This document shows, one piece after another, positions 23,210 to 34,051 of a stretch of DNA of 64,000 nt (position 1 is its first letter; each line of letters opens with the position of its first letter). Source of the stretch: Heloderma charlesbogerti (taxonomy: Eukaryota; Chordata; Lepidosauria; Squamata; Helodermatidae); the NCBI GenBank assembly GCA_026122225.1, contig JANEZZ010002664.1, positions 338,501 through 402,500 of the forward strand. Reading direction: 5' to 3'. Under the pieces are notes generated by a model. It made no database searches, was not told the DNA's origin, and worked only from the letters and a program-made list of their open reading frames with translations. The translations under genes were made by a program, and so were the position numbers.

Positions 23210-23985
23210 GTAAATATTAGGATCTCAGTTGACCATTATAGGTCCACAGGACAGATGAGGCAATACCATGACGGGGAGCTAGCAACAGAAACAAGCTTTT
23301 GAGTTACACGGGATTCTTCTTCAGACAGAGTGGAGATTTTTTAAAAATTAAATGGTGGTAGAACTAAAGCCCATCCCAGGCACAAACACAAGTTTGTGTC
23401 AAACTGCCTGAGGCCTTCCCTCAACAAACACTACTGAACTTAGACATTTGGGCATCTGACAGTTTGGTGGTATTACCTAGACGTTGGAGTATTTTCTGCT
23501 GTGCCTGATCGGAACAAAATTCATACTACCAGAACTTAGGTCTAGCATAGAAATCTGTTTTCAGGATTCAAGCCTGACCCAGATAAGGTGGGGTGGCTGT
23601 GGAAGTTATCTGAATGTTGCCATCTTGTAATTTCATGAATTTGTAAAAGAACAGTATCTAAATATTGTCCTGTTTATATAGTTAATATTGAGTTTTAGGG
23701 CAGGGGGGTTGTTGTTGTTGTTGTTATATTATTATTGACATCAAAGACCTAAAGATAATATTGTCTAATTCCTATTGATTTCAGTTTGGAATGGATTTTA
23801 GCAGCTGTTTTATATCAATGCTGTTCTTCTGTTGTCTGATTAGTTTTAAGTTGTTATTTTGTTTGTTTAGTTGGTTGATTTTTTAAAAAAAATATGTTTT
23901 AACCTTATAAGATGGTTTGGGAAACTTTAAAAAGTTTTAAAAGTGGGTTAAAAACCATCTAAATAAATCAGTAAAGTAGAATGTC
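23210..23985. other. SRRM3 intron, no element recognised
   Basis: AT-rich, with a short (GTT)n run near 23710. No exon or clear repeat identified. Confidence 0.5.
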
Positions 23986-23988
23986 TAA

Positions 23989-24354
23989 GGGAGCAATCCT
24001 CTGGCCTCTAGACAGCAGCTAGACAGCCATAGGATATGGTGTTTTCCGGGAACCGACCTCCCCCCACAGCCGTGCTGCTTCGGAGGCAGCACGGAACACC
24101 CCGTCCTCTGTGCTCACAAGAGGAGCATGGAGCGGCCAGAAAGGGGCGTGTCTGGGAACATTCCAGGGCGGGGAGAGCATAGCTCCCTGTACGACACATC
24201 CTGTGTGTCGTGCAGCAGCCTCCTTCCCCGCTCCATGCTCCCGCTGCTAGATAGCCGCAATCGGCTGTCTAGCCGAAAAAGCAGGGCAGGAGGAGCGTGG
24301 AGGGAACGATCCCCTCCATGCTTCTCCTGCTCTGCTTTGGATAGGATTGCTCCC
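23989..24354. mobile_element. Harbinger-like MITE
   Basis: Ends are the perfect inverted repeat GGGAGCAATCC...GGATTGCTCCC, flanked by TAA on both sides (23986-23988, 24355-24357). TWA duplications with G-rich termini fit PIF/Harbinger. 366 bp, GC-rich, no transposase. Its termini resemble those of the small foldbacks at 28803, 31068, 59111 and 60093. Confidence 0.75.
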
Positions 24355-24360
24355 TAAGTA

Positions 24361-25810
24361 AACTAAAATAAACACTGGACACTTATGCACACATGCTGAA
24401 ATCTCTCCCATGAGAATGAATGGGGTATAAGTGCTTAACTTGAACTGAATCGTACTATTTCATCATTTTTAATGGCCAAGAAGACTAGGATGGTGGGGTG
24501 AAGAAAGGGCATGCATGTTGCCCAAATGCCAGGAGGGCACAGTGAATCTCTGGCAGTGAGCTCTGAACAAAAGGCACATCTCCTCAATGCAACAATATCC
24601 CACAGCTTTTCTTTTCCCCATAGGAGTGAATGGCAGCCATTCATATATCTGGAAGAATTATGTTTCCTAGACAATCAGGAATCACATAGCCAATATGGTG
24701 ATGTCATGGCACTACATAGCCAATTAGCTTTGGCTACATGACACCATTATGATGGAGCTAAACCTACTCCCTGGGCACGGTGAGAGCATCTGGCGTAAGG
24801 AACCATACTATTTCTCTATAAATATGTTCTAGGGTCCATCCAGTCCAGAGTTTTGTCTTGCAATGGCACTTCCTTTGCGGAAAGTTATGGGGCTCCCCCG
24901 ACTATGTCTTCCCATGTTTTCCCACTGCTTCTTCTGTCCCTTTTTCTTACCAAAAAAAAATCTGTTAAAAGGAGAAAAACTAGAATAGCTGCACGATGCC
25001 TTTTGAGTATTAGCAGTAGCTCTAGAAGCAGCCCTAGATTACAGCTTGTTTCTTTTGCCCCATAGAATGAAGCTCCTGTCTACATAACCCTTCCTCACAG
25101 TCCCATCCAATGTTCTGTTTCTTGGTCATGCTAGGGTGTGAGGGAACTTTGGGAACCAGATAGATAGGGGGTACCTCCAGTTGGAGGGGTCCTAATGCTA
25201 TGAATCGGAAGGCATGGGGCAGTTATTCTGGCTGCCAGCCCCAAACATGAACATTTTCTGTTATATGCATATGAAGGCCCAGGTTTGCAGTTTGGCCAGG
25301 TGACTTCTCTGGCTAGGACTGTGTTTGCCCAGTTTCACCTGGTGTATGAGCTGCATCCTTTTCAGTAGCACAGAGAGCTGAGGGCCACATTTCAAACCAA
25401 GGGCCAAATTCAGGTTCGGAGAAGATCTCCGGGGCTGCATTCCAGTGGTGGGTGGGTGCCAAAAATACAAAACAAAACAAAATCCCTGCACATTTTAGCT
25501 GCAAGCGCTTCCTGCTGGTAACTCCACCTTCAGAGAGGCATTTCAACCTTTTAAAAGGATCGATAGGCATATGGTAAAGAAACACCTAATTACTTTGAAT
25601 GAGTTCAAATCTCCAGGGCCAGATGAACTGAACTGCATCCAAAATGGGGAAAAAACTGCACAAAAGCCACCAAATGATTGGTGGTTTTGGAGAAAGGGGT
25701 GGGGCCAGAGAAAGGGGGCATGGTCTTTTCAGGAATCCCAAAGGGGCAGATTGCCCACCCCAGCTGTAGAAAGAAAGCAGCTCTGGCCACAGTTGCACAC
25801 AACTTAGTTA
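24361..25810. other. SRRM3 intron, nothing assigned
   Basis: No recognised exon, and no transposon with defined ends. Confidence 0.45.
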
Positions 25811-25814
25811 TTTG

Positions 25815-26465
25815 TCACAGCCCTGTTAGATCACTGCAACATCATACATGTTAGGATCACCCTTGAGAAAGCTTTGGAATGTACAGTTGGTGGAGAATGC
25901 TTGCAGACAGAATAATTTCTGATGCCCACTGTTCTGTCTGTCTTGTTTAAATTGCACTGGCTTCCAGTTTGTTTCCGGGCCCTATTCAAGGTACTGATTA
26001 TTACCTACCAAGCCCTAAACCAGTCTTCCCCCACCTGGTGCCCTCCAGATGTGTTGGACTACAACTCTCAGCATTCAGAATGCTAAGAGTTGTAGTCCAA
26101 CACATCTGGAGGGCATCACGTTGGGGAAGGCTGCCCTAAATGATTTGGGTCTGAGAAATTTGAAGGACCCCCTCCTCTTTCGTGAACCTGCCCATCAATT
26201 TATGGTCGTCTCTTGAGGTCCTGCTCCACGTTCCACCACCGAGGGAGGTGTAGTTGGTGCGGATGCGAGATAGGGCCTTTTTCCTGATAGCGCCCTGATT
26301 CTGGAACACACCCTTCCAGGGAAGATTAGACTGGCCACTTTTTTGATGTCTTTTCATTGGGCAGTTAAGCCATTTTTATTCCACCAGGGATGTTTTAAGT
26401 GCATTGAGATTTTACAGTCGTAAACCACCTTGGCAGGCCCTTGTTAGGGCCGAAGGTCAGTATAG
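25815..26465 (+). repeat. L2-clade LINE ORF2 C-terminal fragment, interrupted
   Basis: Plus-strand translation around 25945-26018 reads HWLPVCFRALFKVL..TYQALN, a hallmark of the L2 reverse-transcriptase C-terminus. After a 113-bp hairpin insertion it continues with 'gacctgcccatc..' and 'ggcagttaagccatttttattcc' to an A-rich end. Multiple stops; a dead copy. Confidence 0.75.
26021..26133. mobile_element. Hairpin hAT-like MITE (CAG type)
   Basis: Starts CAGTCTTCCCC, ends GGGGAAGGCTG, flanked by CCCTAAAC (26013-26020) and CCCTAAAT (26134-26141). Almost the whole element is a stem: CCTCCAGATGTGTTGGACTA pairs with its complement around a short loop near 26078. Inserted in the L2 fragment. Confidence 0.85.
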
Positions 26466-26469
26466 AAAC

Positions 26470-27050
26470 CAAGAGGAAGAGGCATGCAGAAGCGGGAGGC
26501 TTGAAGAAGCAGGAGTCATACAGAAGTGGGATGCGTGTGGAAGTGGGAGGCATACGGAAGTGGGAGGCATGCAGAAGAGGGAGGCATAGAGAAGTGGAAG
26601 GCATGCGGAAACAGGAGGCATGCAGAAGTGGGAGGCATGCAGAAGCGGCAGGCATGTAGAAGTGGGAGGCATGCAGAAGAGGGAGGCATGCAGAAGAGGG
26701 AGGCATAGAGAAGTGGAAGGCATGCGGAAACAGGAGGCATGCGGAAGTGGGAGGCATGCAGAAGCGGCAGGCATGTAGAAGCGGGAGGCATGCAGAAGAG
26801 GGAGGCATGCAGAAGAGGGAGGCACAGAGAAGTGGGAGGTGTACAGAAGAGGGAGGCATGCAGAAGAGGGAGGCATAGAGAAGTGGGAGGCATAGAGAAG
26901 AAGGAGGCATTCAGATGCGGGAGGCATGCAGAAGAGGGAGGCATAGAGAAGTGGGAGGCGTACAGAAGAAGGAGGCATTCAGATGCAGGAGGCATGCAGA
27001 AGAGGGAGGCATGCAGAAGAGGGAGGCATGCAGGAGTGGGAGGCATGCAA
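26470..27050. repeat. 17-bp minisatellite, about 34 copies
   Basis: Unit AGGCATGCAGAAGAGGG with common variants (GTGGG, CATAGAGAAG, CATGTAGAAG). Higher-order blocks repeat, for example 26570-26660 and 26700-26790. Because 17 is not a multiple of three, three units give a 51-bp period in any frame, and none of the unit's frames holds a stop on the minus strand. Long open frames here are therefore by-products. Confidence 0.95.
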
Positions 27051-27292
27051 TTTTGAAGATGGAAAACGCATCCTGCCAACCCTAATCTCCCCTCCCTCTC
27101 TCCAGGATAGTTACTATGAACTGCCAGGATTGACCTTCTCAAGCCCCTCTCTCCCTGACCTTTTTCTTTTTCAGCTGACACCCTGATGCAGGATTTCTGT
27201 GCCTCGGGCTACTCTCAGCCATAGTGTTGACTGACTGGGTCTCACAATCTTCCTGATTCATTTAGAATCAAAAAGTTTGGTCCCTTTAGACC

Positions 27293-27433
27293 CAGCCTTC
27301 CCCAACCTGCTGCCTTCCAGATGTGTTGGACTACAACTCCCACCATCCCCACCAGGATGGCTATTGGCCAAGTTGGCAGAGAATGATGGGAGCTGTAGTA
27401 CAATGCATCTGAAGAGTGACAGACTGGGAAAGG
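27293..27433. mobile_element. Hairpin hAT-like MITE (CAG type)
   Basis: Starts CAGCCTTCCCC, ends GGAAAGGCTG, with complementary internal arms (CAGATGTGTTGGACTACAAC and TGTAGTACAATGCATCTG). The flanking duplication is weak (TTTAGACC / TGTAGATC). Confidence 0.7.
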
Positions 27434-28060
27434 CTGCTGTAGATCATTTTCCTCATTTCTCTTTCTTTCTCTCTCCCCCCTTGCCTCACAGCTTCCTGTG
27501 AAGCATTTGTTGGGGTTATTTTTATGCATCACTTCTTTGAAATTCACAAACATATGATGGACATCTGCGCACTCAGGACATCCCTGAAACATGTAGAAGC
27601 CTCGCTTCGCTTCCAAACTGATTGGCACTCAACCGACCGAGTCCAGCATTAGCAGTAATGACTAAGTCTTCTCAGGCCAATGAGAAACACCCATCCAATT
27701 TTTTAGTGCACAAGACAGCTGTGCAGCGGTTCCTATCTCTGATGAACCTGAGTTCTCCATTCAGCATCCAGCACATTCTCCTGTCTCCCCCTGTGCTTCC
27801 TCCTCCACCATTAATGATGCAAATCTCTCCTTTTCCATCCCGTCTCAAGGTTCCTCCTGGAGAAACATCAAGTGAAGCTCATAGCTGCAGGGCCGGGTTA
27901 CCATGGTAACCTTCCCTTCCATCAGGACCCTGCTGGGAATGCACCACTCTGTGAGGCCTTGTAGAGCTAAGCTCCATCTCTGCCATATCTCTCTCTCGCG
28001 CGCTGTCTCTCGGTCAATCTCACTAACAATGCTCCGTGGCAAATACGCTGGAGGCTGAGA

Positions 28061-28190
28061 TGGTGGACATATTTGGTGGCTCAGTGGCACAGCTCTGGTT
28101 GGTGGCTTGCGGAACTGACAGGGTGGCAGATGGCTCAGTGGCACAGCTCTGGTTGGTGGCTTGTGGAACTGACAGGGTGGCATATGGCTC
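28061..28190. repeat. Tandem duplication of about 62 bp
   Basis: The segment 'ggctcagtggcacagctctg' through 'ggaactgacagggtggca' occurs twice in succession with few differences, and a third partial copy follows. Both strands stay open across it, as expected of a low-divergence duplication. Confidence 0.8.
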
Positions 28191-28333
28191 AGTGACAGGG
28201 AAGAGGGCAGCCTCCTTCCTCATGCCTTCCAGATGTTCATCACACCCCTGCACACACACCCCTCTCCTGTTCTACTCAGGGTTTGGCTTCACCTGCACAT
28301 CTCAACATTCTCAGGACAACATTCACTGGATGC

Positions 28334-28697
28334 TACAGATGGGTGAATCAGCCAGGCTCAATGTTCTCCAGGTTCCACCTTGAAACTTGGTCCATTCATT
28401 CCTGTTCCTGAATGCAAACTTTTGCTGCTGTTGTTCGGGTGAGGAACGTGCTCATTTGGGTGTGCATTTTTTAAAGAGCTCGCGCAAATGTGTACTCCCC
28501 CCTTCCCCTTGACTAACGCATGAAAATACGTCTTCTCTTAATGTGCATTTTTAAAGCACGCATTTTTCTAATTCACTTTGCGAATGCAAGTTTGGGAATA
28601 TGTGAACTTTGCCCGAAAAATGTGCTCACATTCGTGTTTTGTGGTGTGAATGAGGCAAGTTCTGGTTGAATCAAAATGTAGTTCTTGGACATCCCTA
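28334..28697. mobile_element. hAT-like MITE
   Basis: Starts TACAGATGGGTG, ends ACATCCCTA, with a perfect 8-bp duplication CTGGATGC (28326-28333, 28698-28705). 364 bp, non-coding. Confidence 0.8.
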
Positions 28698-28802
28698 CTG
28701 GATGCATGAGGAACAGGAGTTGGGTTTTTTTTAATCCAATGCATGTTTAAACAGAAAAAAAGTCCTACAGTTTGTAGGATTCTTGTGGAACTTTAAAGAC
28801 TA

Positions 28803-29204
28803 GGGGTGCCATCCTATGCATGTTTAGACAGAAAAAGTCTTATATCTCCCAGTATTCCCCAGCCAGCAATGCTGGCTGGGGAATGCTGGGAATTGTGGGA
28901 CTTTTTTCTTGCAATGCTGGCTGGGGAATGCTGGGAGTTGTGGGACTTTTTTCTTGCAATGCTGGCTGGGGAATGCTGGGAGTTGTGGGACTTTTTTCTT
29001 GCAATGCTGGCTGGAGAATGCTGGGAGTTGTGGGACTTTTTTCTTGCAATGCTGGCTGGAGAATGCTGGGAGTTGTGGGACTTTTTTTTTGCAATGCTGG
29101 CTGGAGAATGCTGGGAGTTGTGGGACTTTTTTCTTGCAATGCTGGCTGGGGAATGCTGGGAGTTGTGGGACTCTTCTCTCTCTAAACATGCATAAGATTG
29201 CGCC
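28803..29204. mobile_element. Foldback element (GGGTGCAATCC type) with expanded arm
   Basis: The ends GGGTGCCATCCTATGCATG and CATGCATAAGATTGCGCC are inverted repeats like those at 31068-31202 and 59111-59243. In those, the arms carry one copy of 'actcccagcattccccagccagc' and its complement; here the right arm has expanded into six or seven 45-bp units (28860-29172). Confidence 0.85.
28870..29172. repeat. 45-bp minisatellite, 6-7 copies
   Basis: Unit: TTGCAATGCTGGCTGGGGAA, then TGCTGGGAGTTGTGGGACTT, then TTTTC. Copies differ by G/A at one site and by the length of the T run. 45 is a multiple of three, so several frames on both strands remain open with a 15-residue period; not evidence of a protein. 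Confidence 0.96.
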
Positions 29205-29409
29205 TTAAGACTGTTGAGCTGAGCTGAAATGAGGGCTACATTTTGCACGCACACACAGATTGTCCCCTGCAAAATACATTCCCCCCACCCTGTACTACGG
29301 TGACAATTTTCCGAAAGAAGGCGAAAATGTTCTCCATTATGGAAGCAAGATGCATTGGTGTTTGCTTGACTTTGGCTCTGTGAATAGCTGTACCCATTGA
29401 AGTTTGCTG

Positions 29410-29568
29410 GTGCAGGTGGGTGAGAAGGTCATTCCAGTTCATTTTTTATTAGAATTTACCAGATTCACAAAGTTCTTCATATTTGGGAGACAGAGAACTT
29501 GGGATTAAAAAAAAAAAAAAAAGACTGTGGGGGAAAGCAAAACTGACATTCACCCATCTCTAGTCTCA
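29410..29568. mobile_element. MITE-like fragment
   Basis: Bounded by 'caggtgggtgagaaggtc' and 'gacattcacccatctctag', which are roughly complementary, with an AT-rich centre. Related to the fragments at 22430-22905. Confidence 0.5.
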
Positions 29569-30503
29569 GCATGTGCTTCTCCATTCACATACACTTGGGA
29601 TCATGTCCAGGGAAAGTGTGGTTATCTTAGAAGCAGGACAGAGATTTTCCCCAGGCCTATTCTGGTAATGCAGACATGGGCAATCCACCCAGAAATAGGC
29701 GTATATACTCCTTGAAGTCAAGTTCTGTTATTTCTCTCCCCAGTCCAGGCTGACTTTCAAAGGCAAAGGTTGCAAAAGCAAGCACACAGGTGGTGCCATT
29801 TCCACACAGGTAGGGCCATTTTCCAATTGGTATTTCCAATACCAGTTCAATCCCCACGCCAAATCCCCAGTTTTTTCTCTATTAAAAAAAAAAATCAAAG
29901 AGAGGACTCAAGAATGGATCTTGAGTTATGCCCAGCTAGCAACCCTGCTAGCGGGGTATGACTCAAGATCCATTCATAGAGTTGACCATCCGGACAAACT
30001 AAGCACATCTTGCAGCATCGATTACCAACAAATTGGTGTCCGTTGTCCCTTAATAATTCCAAGAGATCCCTTTCCTCCATGTTGTACAGCATTCTGAGCC
30101 TAGCATTAGCAGAAATCCTTTGTGCGTCCGGAGAACCAGTCAAGATGTTCCTTGGATCCCATCAGTGGAGTTGCCTGGACTGGAGCAACCATCAGGGAAG
30201 GAGTAGGAACTCAAAGGAGTGGGCTTGAAAAGGTTCAGAGTGACTTTGAGGTTTATGTGTGATGATCTGATGGATGAGGTGATCTGGAGAAAACAGAATG
30301 GGGCCTGGGGAAAAGACCGGTCCTTCTGGGGAACCCCAAAGGGCCAAATTGGGAACTGAGTTCGGCCAGATTTGGCCTGTGGCCCTGAGATCCAGCACCT
30401 CTGACCTAACTGCCAATCTGTGGAATCTAACTGGCTTTAATTTTAATTGAGAAAAATGGGTGGGCTTGTGGCAACTGTATGCGTGGATGAGCTGTTTCTA
30501 GGG

Positions 30504-30603
30504 CAGCCTTCCCCAAGCTCCAGATGTGTTGGGCGTGGCAGCTGGGGATGATGAGTGTTGGGATCAAACACATCTGGATGGCACCTGGTTGAAGAAAGCT
30601 GCT
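30504..30603. mobile_element. Hairpin MITE (CAGCCTTCCCC type)
   Basis: Begins GCAGCCTTCCCC, ends GAAGAAAGCTGC, with an internal 'ccagatgtgttgg' arm against 'aaacacatctgg'. Confidence 0.65.
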
Positions 30604-31067
30604 CTGGAACCAAATCGGCCTTCTGACTAACACCTAACCTCTCTTTCCTTCCAGCTTTAATTCTCCAGTGTCTTGAGCAGAAACACAAGCACTGTTAACC
30701 CTTTCACGCTGTTGTTTTAGCTGGCTAATCCAGGACTAACAACTCAACACAGCACAGCTTCGGCACTGAGGATGGTCTAGTTTTGAGGAGAGGAGTTTGG
30801 GAGGGTTCAGCCTGGGCTGAACGAAATGGGCAGAGCTGGCAGGCATGTGGGAAACGGTGCCCGTTCAAATGCGAGATTTCAAACTGACCCCATTCTCTCC
30901 TGTTCGCGTAGAACAACAACTGACGTTGTCCCAGACATTGCAAATTCATATTAGCTGGTGCAGCTCCTACACATTTGGGGGGCATTGGTTTGGAACATCT
31001 GTGCGATTCAAGGGTGTGTGTTTTTTAACACCAGTGTCTGAAATATTAGCACACATATCCCAGTCAA

Positions 31068-31202
31068 AGGCACAATCCTATGCATGTTTAGACAGAAAAA
31101 AGTCCTACAACTCCCAGCATCCCCCAGCCAGCCATGCTGGCTTGTAGGACTTGCTGGAGTTGTAGGACTTTTTTCTGTCTAAACATGCATAGGATTGCAC
31201 CC
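31068..31202. mobile_element. Foldback element (GGGTGCAATCC type)
   Basis: Arms AATCCTATGCATGTTTAGAC and its exact complement enclose a second inverted pair (ACTCCCAGCAT...). The right side is followed by TAA, suggesting a TWA target as in Harbinger elements; the left side is mutated. Confidence 0.75.
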
Positions 31203-31583
31203 TAAGCTGTCTTGCTTGAAACAGACTTTCCAAAATTTAAATTAGATTATTCTTAACATGGTGAATGATTGAAAATGACAGAAGCACATTAGCTCATTCA
31301 TTACCCTTGTTTCCCCCCACTTCAGGTGAATGATCTGCCTCGCATGAAAATTCATAATTGTATTTGTTCATCTGTCAACTTATTAAGCTAAAAACAACAA
31401 CATTGAGGGTTTTTTTTCCTTTCATTTTTTAGAAGTGCCCATCACCTTTGGGGATTTCATAGCCATGTCCTCATGAGATCCATCGGCCAATCAGTTCTAT
31501 GCATAAACAGCTTCTGTCCATTGGAGAGCCATGCCCATATTTTAAGCTGGGGCTATGTGTACGTTGTGATTCTACAAGAATGC

Positions 31584-31690
31584 AGAGAATTTATTTATTT
31601 ATTTATTTCTATACTGCCCAATAGCCAAAGCTCTCTGGGCGGTTCACAAAAATTAAAACCAAACGGCACACAATAAAACAATTTAAAATA
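31584..31690 (-). repeat. L2-clade LINE 3' end fragment
   Basis: 'atttatttatttatttctatactgcccaatagcc' and 'ctctgggcggttcacaaaaa' match the A/T-rich 3' end also seen at 56575-56670 and 60790-60840. Confidence 0.55.
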
Positions 31691-32243
31691 TATAGAACAT
31701 TAAAACCACAGAAAAGTGCAGAATGTTGCATCAGGCATGGAATTCAGCTCCCAAAAAATCTCAGTTTCTTCCGTTTTCTTTTTTTTAAAGAAAGTTTCTA
31801 GTCCTTAAGGAGGAAAGGTGAGACATGAACACGCATTGCCAAAATCTGCTGAAATCCCAGGAGCCAGAAGGACAGCCGAATAAGTTTTTTCCAGTGCAGG
31901 ATTTTGTTGCCCCGTGAAGCGCTCAGTCATCAGCAAAACAGCAGATTATGCTAAATAGAATGGAGCAGAGAATAAATTATGCAAAATAAGAGAAATCGCC
32001 CAAAATAAAATGCTTAAAACAGCTTTCTGTATGATGTACTGTGCCCCTGTGCAGTACAGCACCCCTTTTTAGACACTTAGGAAATAAACATAACGATAGC
32101 AATGATTATGGTTATTACAAAATTATAATTGCATTTTTCAGGGTAGTCAGTACACAGTCCTGAGAATGAGGCAGCTGTCTGAACCCTTACTAAAGAGGAG
32201 CATTTGGGTTTGGAATAAGATCCAAGGGCAAACTCGCCTGCTG

Positions 32244-32965
32244 TTATTTATTTGTTTGTTTGTTTATTTATTTATTTTCTTAATCGCCCATCTGGCCGGT
32301 CACTCGGTCACTCTGGATGATGTACAATGGTACAATTTAAAACAGTAAAATTATATATTAAAACATTATTTAAAAATACCCTAACTCACCCCAAATGCCT
32401 GCCTGAATAACCACGTTTTCAGTGCGTGGCAGAAGCTCATTGAAGAGGGGGCATGGCAGAGTTCCCTAGGGAGGGAGTTCCACGGGGGGGGCCACCACAG
32501 AGAAGGCCCTCTCCCTCACCTTCACCAGCCTAGCTGTCCTGGCTGATGGGACAGAGAGAAGGCCATCCAAGGCTGATCTTGTTTAGCGGCCTGTCTGGTG
32601 TTGTTGGAGGCTCTCCTTGAGATAGGCTGGGCAGGAACCGTATAGGGTTTTAAAGGTTAAAACCAACACCTTGAATTTGGCCCGGAAAACAACTGGTAGC
32701 CAGTGCAACTCCTTCAGCACTGGAGCGATGTGATCTGTGTTCTGCGCCAGCTACAGCTTCCGAACCATCTTCAAGGGTAACCCCACGTAGAGCGCATTAC
32801 AGTAGTCTAGACGAGGGGAGACCCAGTGGGAGCAGATGGTCAGGAAGGTAGTTCTTTGCAAATTTGGCTTTCCCTCTGCTCTACATTCTTTTAAAAAGTC
32901 CTTTCTCCCTCCCAGTTGGCTTGTTTCCACCCTCAGTGCTGAAACCAGTGCCTCCCCGCACATCC
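32244..32965 (-). repeat. L2-clade LINE 3' fragment with end of ORF2
   Basis: Read on the minus strand, the segment at about 32755-32840 gives SPRLDYCNALYVGLPLK, the conserved L2 C-terminal block. The rest is the untranslated tail ending in the T-rich tract at 32244-32280. It lies directly upstream of the last SRRM3 exon. Confidence 0.8.
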
Positions 32966-33027
32966 AATCCAGTTCAGATTGTTGCTACCACCGCCGGCTG
33001 CTAACGGGATGTCTCTTTCACTTCCAG

Positions 33028-33199
33028 TGCTCGCAAGCGTCCAATCCCTTACTATCGCCCCAGCCCGTCCTCTTCCAGCTCGCTCACCAGTTACTCGTAC
33101 AGCCACAGCTATGACAGCTACAGCAGCAGCCACAGCCGGACGCGCAGCGAGAGCCCAAGTTACAACAGCCGGAGCAGTTCCGAGAGCGCCGGGTTTTGA
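33028..33199 (+). CDS. SRRM3: SRRM3 last coding exon, C-terminal half of eMIC and stop
   Basis: Begins after TTTCACTTCCAG; its first T completes AG|T (Ser). It encodes SARKRPIPYYRPSPS, the invariant second half of the eMIC domain, then a Ser/Tyr-rich tail (SYSYSHSYDSYSSSHS) and a short RS segment ending SSSESAGF, with TGA at 33197-33199. The four exons total 873 nt, exactly 291 codons including the stop. The tail differs from the long RS-repeat tail ending in SSTRR that I recall for SRRM4, supporting SRRM3. No frameshift or premature stop is visible. The intron before it (23210-33027, about 9.8 kb) splits the eMIC domain. Confidence 0.94.
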
Positions 33200-34043
33200 G
33201 CGCCAGCTGCTCTGTCGCCGGAGTGAGTCGGCCCGGCCCACTCTCCAGCGCCGGACTCCCTCCCTCTCCCTTCCAGGCATGCCCAACTTAATTCCTCACC
33301 CAGCGCCAGTCTCTGTTACTTCTCCGTCTCTCATCCGGAGCCTCATCCCTGTGTCTCTGGAGATGCTGGAATGCATCCCATAAGTCAGGGCCTGGCTGGG
33401 AGCTGGTCCAAACATTAGTCTGGCAAATCACGGGAGGCCCAGATAGGGAGAAACTGCCGAGTCACCTGTTAAAAATGCAGCAGCATCAGAAGAACGGGAA
33501 ACATGAATTGGAAGTGAATATTCCATTTGGGTCTCTCCTGGTCGCTGAAGGATCGGTCCAAGATTTTCCCAGCAACGTTCCAGAGACTTGGCTGCTGCTT
33601 ACATTACATAGAGGAGAGGCGTGATGAACTCATTTTTTAAACAGACAAAAAATCTTCTAGTTTCTACTGACAAAAGTTGGGGAGGGGTCTCCAGGGGAAT
33701 AACATGTCTAGGGTTTGGTGAGATGCATAGAGCCAATGAACAAACATCAATGCCACTGGGGAACTTTGGACACCAGGAAAGAAAAAGAGGGGGAGGAGAT
33801 GTCCTCTTGATTTTTTTCCCCTCTTTTTTTCCTGAACAAACAGCTCATGGAAGATGCTACTTCCTCGGGGCCACGTTTTTAATTTATTTGTTGCATTTAT
33901 TTATTACGGTTCCAGCACCAGCTGGAGAAGCTGACATTTAATTTATTGGGGTGGGGTGGAAAAGAGTGGGTGGGGTGGGAGCACTATTATGGGATGTTTA
34001 TAGGAAGAAAACCCTGGATGAAAGCTGTTAAGGGTCAGGATGG
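33200..34043 (+). other. SRRM3: Probable SRRM3 3' UTR
   Basis: Follows the stop codon without a recognisable gene or repeat. A T-rich ATTTA-containing stretch (about 33880-33950) is the kind found in 3' UTRs. I cannot fix the cleavage site: AATAAA hexamers occur at 35927-35932 and near 37243, and an ATTAAA near 35063, but none is decisive. Confidence 0.5.
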
Positions 34044-34051
34044 GTGAGGAG

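Noticed and set aside
26395..27181. Minus-strand frames of 171-221 codons rich in Cys, Leu, Pro and Ser
   Set aside because: Entirely within the 17-bp minisatellite; the same peptide period appears in all three frames.
28806..29272. Overlapping open frames of 99-152 codons on both strands with a 15-residue repeat
   Set aside because: They are produced by a 45-bp minisatellite whose unit lacks stops; no start context, splice borders or protein family support a gene.
32979..33383. 134-codon plus-strand frame overlapping the last SRRM3 exon
   Set aside because: It is a different phase from the one required by the upstream SRRM3 exons; its openness is a side effect of the Ser/Arg-rich codons.
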